A stretch of DNA of 48,022 nucleotides from an uncultured Bacteroidales bacterium (GTDB lineage: Bacteria; Bacteroidota; Bacteroidia; Bacteroidales; Paludibacteraceae). The notes beneath the pieces are model-generated. The model saw nothing but the letters and a program-made list of their open reading frames with translations. It made no database searches and had not been told where the DNA came from. This document shows positions 44,355 through 48,022 of this stretch, piece by piece; the first letter of the stretch is position 1; each line of letters starts with the position of its first letter. The stretch is from contig CALUML010000006.1 in assembly GCA_944321745.1 (NCBI GenBank), forward strand, positions 1-48,022, given 5' to 3'. The position numbers and the translations under genes were made by a program.

Positions 44355-44433
44355 GAGGTTACAAGCTACGAGTTACGAGCTACGAGTTACGAATAGGTGT
44401 TGCGTTTTCGCGATTTTGTATTTCTGCGTTTCC
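44355..44433. repeat. tandem phrase repeat (gttacaagctacgag; gcgttttcgcgattt), SDR leader
   Basis: 'ctacgagttacgag' units at 44358-44392, then 'tgcgtttt' units up to the threonine-synthase-like stop. Same family as 11780-11857. Confidence 0.75.
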
Positions 44434-45735
44434 TCACTCCACCGCTTTCCACAGCTGTTCGCGGTATTGCGCCATGGTGTGCGGGTGGCAGTCGTCCACC
44501 GAGTTGACATGCTTGGTGGTGTAAATCATCTCGTTCACGAAGTCGGGTGCGCGGCGCACGCCTTCGCCGGTGTTCAGCAGCACGCATTCCCCGTCCTTGA
44601 TCAGCCCTTTCTTCAGCGACTCGAAGAACCCGGCGATGCACACGGCCGAGGCCGGGCCGAGGAGCACTTTCCGTTCGAATGCCGCCAGGCGGGCATAGGC
44701 GGCCAGCTTGCACTCCTGCATGCGCATGAAGGTACCGCCGGAGCGTTTGACCAGTTTGGCAATGATGGGGTAGGTGGCCGGGTTGCCGGTGGCCAGCGTG
44801 GGCACGGCAGTCTGCGGGTTGTCCAGCACGGGATAGTCCTGTTCGAATCCGTCGGGGAAACCGGCCCGTTCCGCTTGTTCCCAGGCCTGCACCATGGGGT
44901 CGCATTGGTCGGGTTGTACCATGAGCAGGCGGGGCATTTTCAGGTTGGGGTACAGGCCGCCCAGTTCGCGGATGCCTTTGTCGAGTGCGATGGGTCCAGT
45001 GCCGCCGCTGACGGCTTGGATATATACGTCGGGCAGCCGTTTGATTTGGCGCAGCCATTCGAACACCATGGTCTTCTTGGCTTCCACGCGGATGGGGTCG
45101 ATATTGCCGCTTGAAATGAGGATGTGGTATTTCGCCGCGTATTCGTTGGCTATCTTCTTTGCCTGGGCGTAGTCGCCGTTCACGCGCATGACCTGTTGCC
45201 CGTAGGCACTTATCATGGCTTCGGAGGCCGTCAGCGCATTGTCGGGGATGAAGATGGAGGCGTTCACCCCGGCCAGGGAAAGGTACATGCCGTAGGCGGT
45301 GGCCGTGTTGCCGGTGGAGGCCACGCAGTATTGTTCGATGCCATTTTCCTTGAACAGGCTGGCCGCCAAGGAGGCTGCCACGTCTTTGAACGTGCCGGTG
45401 CCGCCGTTCAGGTCGTTGCGGTAGACCAGCACTTGGAGGTTCAGCCCGTACCGGTCTTTGGCATACTGTTCCAGGAAATCCCATTCTTCCAGCGGTATGG
45501 CTCCTTCGCGGCAGGAAACGATGTTCTTCCGATCCATGAGCGGCAGGAAGTCGAAGTAGGCCCAGAAACTTTCCGGATGCCCTTCCAGCAGGGCGGGCAG
45601 TTTCTGGTAATCCGCGTCATACCACACTTCGGAATGTTTGCTCCCGCATTGGGGGCAAGTCTGGTTTTGTGCGAACCAGGTGTTGAAATCCGGTGTTTCG
45701 TATCCGCATTGGACACATTTCAGCTTGTATTTCAT
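44434..45735 (-). CDS. threonine synthase-like PLP enzyme with N-terminal zinc ribbon
   Basis: The 433-residue fold-type II PLP enzyme begins with a zinc ribbon (Cys7, Cys10, Cys27, Cys30). Lys117 in NGGTGTFKDVAAS is the PLP lysine. ASTGNTATAYGMYLSLAG holds the cofactor-phosphate and substrate Ser-Thr-Gly-Asn loop, and AVSGGTGPIALDKG the phosphate-binding glycines. This is the threonine synthase pattern (O-phosphohomoserine to threonine), but related enzymes such as cysteate synthase share it, and thrA/thrB are not adjacent. No Thr/Ile-rich leader peptide is seen. A terminator separates it from the SPT-like gene. Confidence 0.8.
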   Translation of the reverse strand: MKYKLKCVQCGYETPDFNTWFAQNQTCPQCGSKHSEVWYDADYQKLPALLEGHPESFWAYFDFLPLMDRKNIVSCREGAIPLEEWDFLEQYAKDRYGLNLQVLVYRNDLNGGTGTFKDVAASLAASLFKENGIEQYCVASTGNTATAYGMYLSLAGVNASIFIPDNALTASEAMISAYGQQVMRVNGDYAQAKKIANEYAAKYHILISSGNIDPIRVEAKKTMVFEWLRQIKRLPDVYIQAVSGGTGPIALDKGIRELGGLYPNLKMPRLLMVQPDQCDPMVQAWEQAERAGFPDGFEQDYPVLDNPQTAVPTLATGNPATYPIIAKLVKRSGGTFMRMQECKLAAYARLAAFERKVLLGPASAVCIAGFFESLKKGLIKDGECVLLNTGEGVRRAPDFVNEMIYTTKHVNSVDDCHPHTMAQYREQLWKAVE

Positions 45736-45809
45736 AAGTCGTTCTTTCGCCCCGTGCAGGCGGTTTTGTTTTTCGGTTTGGTGCTTTGCTGTATGGCCGA
45801 AGCCAAAAT

Positions 45810-45848
45810 GAAAATAAGAAAAGGAAGCGTATTCCTTTTCTTATTTTC
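45810..45848 (-). terminator. intrinsic terminator of the SPT-like gene
   Basis: A perfect 17-bp inverted repeat (45810-45826 and 45832-45848) has a 5-nt loop. The stem is A/T-rich on each side (GAAAATAAGAAAAGGAA), with a T-rich tail on the minus strand. It begins 22 nt after the stop codon. Confidence 0.75.
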
Positions 45849-45869
45849 TGTGTGATGCCGCTGGGGCAT

Positions 45870-47129
45870 TTAGTCTTTCGACAGTTTCATGTTCTGCATT
45901 TCTTCGGACTGGTATTTGCCGGCATCGAGTTTGTCCTTCACTTCCTTGAAGGCGGCGATGGTGCGTTGCACATCCTCCATGGTGTGTGCCGCCGTGGGGA
46001 TGACGCGCAGCATGAGCACGCCCTTGGGCACCACGGGGTATACCACGATGGAGCAGAAAATGCCGTAGTTTTCGCGCAGGTCGACTACCACGTTCGTGCC
46101 TTCGGGCACGCTGCCGTTGAGGTAGACCGGGGTGACCGCCGACTCGGTGTTGCCGAGGTTGAAGCCCTCTTCGCGCAGGCCTTTTTGCAGGGCGTGGGCG
46201 ATGGTCCACAGCTTTTCGCGCAGTTCGGGGCGGGTCTGGATGAGTTCCAGGCGTTTCATCGCGCCGATGACCATGGGCATGGGGAGCGACTTGGCGAATA
46301 TCTGCGAGCGCATGTTGTAGCGCAGGTTGTCCACGATGTATTTTTCAGAAGCCACGAAGCCGCCGATGCCGGCCATGGCTTTGGCGAAGGTGGCAAAGTA
46401 CACGTCCACGTCCTTCTGCACGCCGTAGTGTTCGTCCGTACCGGCACCGGTGGGTCCCATGGTGCCGAAGCCGTGCGCGTCGTCTATCATCAGGCGGAAC
46501 TTGAAGTCTTTCTTCAACGCCACGATGTCCTTCAGGTGGCCCAGGTCGCCCGCCATGCCGAACACGCCTTCGGTGATGACGAGGATGCCGCCGCCCTGTT
46601 CTTCGGCCAGTGTGGTAGCATGTTCAAGTTGTTTGCGCAGGCTTTCCATGTTGTTGTGCTGGTACACGAAGCGTTTGCCCATGTGCAGGCGCAGGCCGTC
46701 CATGATGCAGGCGTGGGCTTCGGAGTCGTACACAATCACGTCCTTGCGGCACACCAGCGAGTCGATGATGGAGAGCATGGCTTGGTAGCCGAAATTGACC
46801 AGGTAGGCTGCCGGACGCTTGACGAAAGCTGCCAGGCGGTGTTCCAGCTCGATGTGCCACTTGGTTTGGCCGGACATCATGCGGGCACCCATGGGAGCCG
46901 CCATGCCGAACTGTGCCGCGGCTTCGGCATCCGCCTTGCGCACTTCAGGGTGGTTGGCCAGGCCGAGGTAGTTGTTCAAACTCCAGTTCAGCACTTCCTT
47001 GCCGTTGAACTTCATGTGCGGGCCTATTTCGCCTTCGAGGATGGGGAACATGAAATAGCCGTCCGATTTGCTTCTGTATTGACCGAGATCGCCTTCCGCT
47101 TTCTTCAGTCTGTCAAAAATATCTACCAT
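45870..47129 (-). CDS. spt: alpha-oxoamine synthase, probable serine palmitoyltransferase
   Basis: The 419-residue fold-type I PLP enzyme starts at MVDIFDRLKKAEGDLGQY; 18 upstream in-frame codons overlap the AT-rich leader. LNWSLNNYLGLANHPEVRKA, GARMMSGQTKWHIELEHRLAAF and MIDDAHGFGTMGPTGAG (Asp217 to the PLP ring) precede Lys250 in TFAKAMAGIGGF. It is of the AONS/KBL/SPT family. The N-terminal extension and sequence are like the Bacteroidetes and Porphyromonas proteins reported to condense serine with acyl-CoA for sphingolipids; this is from memory. 2-amino-3-ketobutyrate CoA ligase is the main alternative. Confidence 0.75.
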   Translation of the reverse strand: MVDIFDRLKKAEGDLGQYRSKSDGYFMFPILEGEIGPHMKFNGKEVLNWSLNNYLGLANHPEVRKADAEAAAQFGMAAPMGARMMSGQTKWHIELEHRLAAFVKRPAAYLVNFGYQAMLSIIDSLVCRKDVIVYDSEAHACIMDGLRLHMGKRFVYQHNNMESLRKQLEHATTLAEEQGGGILVITEGVFGMAGDLGHLKDIVALKKDFKFRLMIDDAHGFGTMGPTGAGTDEHYGVQKDVDVYFATFAKAMAGIGGFVASEKYIVDNLRYNMRSQIFAKSLPMPMVIGAMKRLELIQTRPELREKLWTIAHALQKGLREEGFNLGNTESAVTPVYLNGSVPEGTNVVVDLRENYGIFCSIVVYPVVPKGVLMLRVIPTAAHTMEDVQRTIAAFKEVKDKLDAGKYQSEEMQNMKLSKD

Positions 47130-47169
47130 CGTATTATATATGTAGTATGAAAATCGTTTCCCGTTTTGT

Positions 47170-48022
47170 TTATTCGCCGCCAAAATTACTGCTTTTTTCC
47201 AAATTATCAGCTACAATCTCGGCAATGTCTTTCACTTTTACCTTGTTCCCGCCCGAAAAGGTCTTTTTGCACAGCGGGCAGGCCGTGGCCAGCACGTCCG
47301 GGTGGCAGCGGGTGAGCATGTCCAGGGCATCGTCGCGCACCTGTTGCTGCTTTTCCGAGGGCAGGATGGCGTTGCCCATGGTGTTGCCGCAGCAGAAGGC
47401 GTTTTCCCGTTCGAACTCGGCCTGCCGCAGCGTGCCGACCGACTGCAGCACCCGTCGCGGCTCGTCGTACACCTTGCACCCCCGGCCCAGTTCGCACGGG
47501 TCGTGGTACACGATGGACAGGTCGGACCGGTCCACCTTGATGCGTCCGTATTTGATGAGGTAATCAATATATTCGGAGTGGTGCATCACCTGCATCCCGG
47601 TGAGTTGGTAGTCGTTCTTGAACGTCTTGTAGCAGATGGGGCAGGAGGTCACGAGCAGCTTGATGCCGGACGATACGATGAGTTCCTTGTTCTTCAGCAT
47701 CAGTTCGTCCGCCTGTTGGAAGAAACCTTGCTGGCGCAGCGGGCGGCCGCAGCACATCCCTTTGTCCTCGTCCATAAACCAGTAGCGTTCGTTGGCTTCT
47801 TCGAATATCTTCTTCATGGAGGTGATGATGGAGGGGGTGAGGTGGGTCATGCACCCGGCAAAGTAGATGACGTTGTACTTCTTCCGTGCCTTTTCGGCTT
47901 GGTTGTAGGCGTAATACAGCTTGCTTTCGTCCACCTTTTTGGCGCGAATCTGCTGGCGGATGAGGGTCGATTCCACGCCTACCGGGCAGGCAGCCACGCA
48001 GCGGTCGCACATGAGGCAGTCG
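47170..48022 (-). CDS. (Fe-S)-binding oxidoreductase subunit, GlpC/HdrD-like (5' end outside)
   Basis: About 284 C-terminal residues are visible; the frame is open to the window edge. The first visible part is a 4Fe-4S motif, CLMCDRCVAACP (CxxCxxCxxxCP). Two CCG (cysteine-rich) domains follow: AGCMTHLTPS to MCCGRPL and VTSCPICYKTF, then HDPCELGRG to CCGNTMGN and ACPLCKKTF. This is the arrangement of HdrB/HdrD, GlpC and LutA/LldE-like subunits that pass electrons to quinones or heterodisulfides. The electron donor is probably encoded upstream, outside the window. It precedes the SPT-like gene by 40 nt. Confidence 0.85.
   Translation of the reverse strand, partial: DCLMCDRCVAACPVGVESTLIRQQIRAKKVDESKLYYAYNQAEKARKKYNVIYFAGCMTHLTPSIITSMKKIFEEANERYWFMDEDKGMCCGRPLRQQGFFQQADELMLKNKELIVSSGIKLLVTSCPICYKTFKNDYQLTGMQVMHHSEYIDYLIKYGRIKVDRSDLSIVYHDPCELGRGCKVYDEPRRVLQSVGTLRQAEFERENAFCCGNTMGNAILPSEKQQQVRDDALDMLTRCHPDVLATACPLCKKTFSGGNKVKVKDIAEIVADNLEKSSNFGGE

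Noticed and set aside
45736..45869. Thr/Ile attenuator upstream of the threonine-synthase-like gene
   Set aside because: The hairpin at 45810-45848 follows the SPT-like stop and fits its terminator. No short ORF rich in Thr or Ile codons and no alternative pairing were found.

Overview
The window is chromosomal DNA of a GC-rich member of the Bacteroidetes, most likely Bacteroidales. The evidence is promoters of the Bacteroidetes type (TTTG near -33, TAnnTTTG near -7), no clear Shine-Dalgarno sites, and a typical gene set: PPi-dependent phosphofructokinase, DAHP synthase fused to chorismate mutase, a long signal peptidase I, a WbqC protein, DUF6452/DUF6048 and DUF7935 proteins, a sphingolipid-type oxoamine synthase, an OmpA/PD40 lipoprotein and a TonB-dependent receptor. 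I cannot fix the genus. No prophage, integrase, transposase or CRISPR-Cas genes are visible; nearly everything is housekeeping.

Layout. 1-2500: the 3' part of tRNA-Ser(CGA), a CAT-like acetyltransferase with a broken 5' end, an AraC-type regulator and a small VOC protein. 2510-8097 (minus): thyA, a PorE-like OmpA lipoprotein, a DUF1015 protein and a nitroreductase. 8276-14492 (plus): aroB, dapB, lepB, wbqC, ilvE and an Ig-like lipoprotein. 14578-20770 (minus): PPi-PFK, ridA, then the aromatic amino-acid operon pheA - aminotransferase - DAHP synthase/chorismate mutase. 20899-23808: divergent beta-barrel and TonB receptor genes. 24175-29469 (minus): gcvP, deoC, a MazG-like protein and psd. 29943-34760 (plus): purB, an MsbA-like ABC exporter and a mannose-1-phosphate guanylyltransferase. 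34847-41816 (plus): a DUF7935 protein, a DUF6452/DUF6048 pair, transketolase, mntP and a GH127 lipoprotein. 42312-48022 (minus): a two-domain VOC protein, an SDR, a threonine-synthase-like enzyme, a serine-palmitoyltransferase-like enzyme and the 3' part of an Fe-S oxidoreductase gene.

The strongest discovery is a complete ribosome-mediated attenuator in front of pheA. A consensus promoter (20735-20765) is followed by a 16-codon leader peptide, MTRFYAYFYFYFYPNR, in which nine of ten successive codons are Phe or Tyr. Three mutually exclusive RNA segments follow it: an antiterminator 1:2 and a terminator 2:3 ending in eight U. The stop codon abuts segment 1, as the classical model requires.

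The second theme is intergenic architecture. Six intergenic regions carry spacerless arrays with an exact 22- or 23-bp period, several with hairpin symmetry in the repeat unit. Their sequences differ between loci but the period does not, and each lies 3' of a gene. Separately, many start codons are preceded by AT-rich tandem 'phrases' (families around tctgaaat, atcgctta, ctaatcac, tacgagct, tttacttg and others). Some of these phrases have run into the ends of coding sequences.
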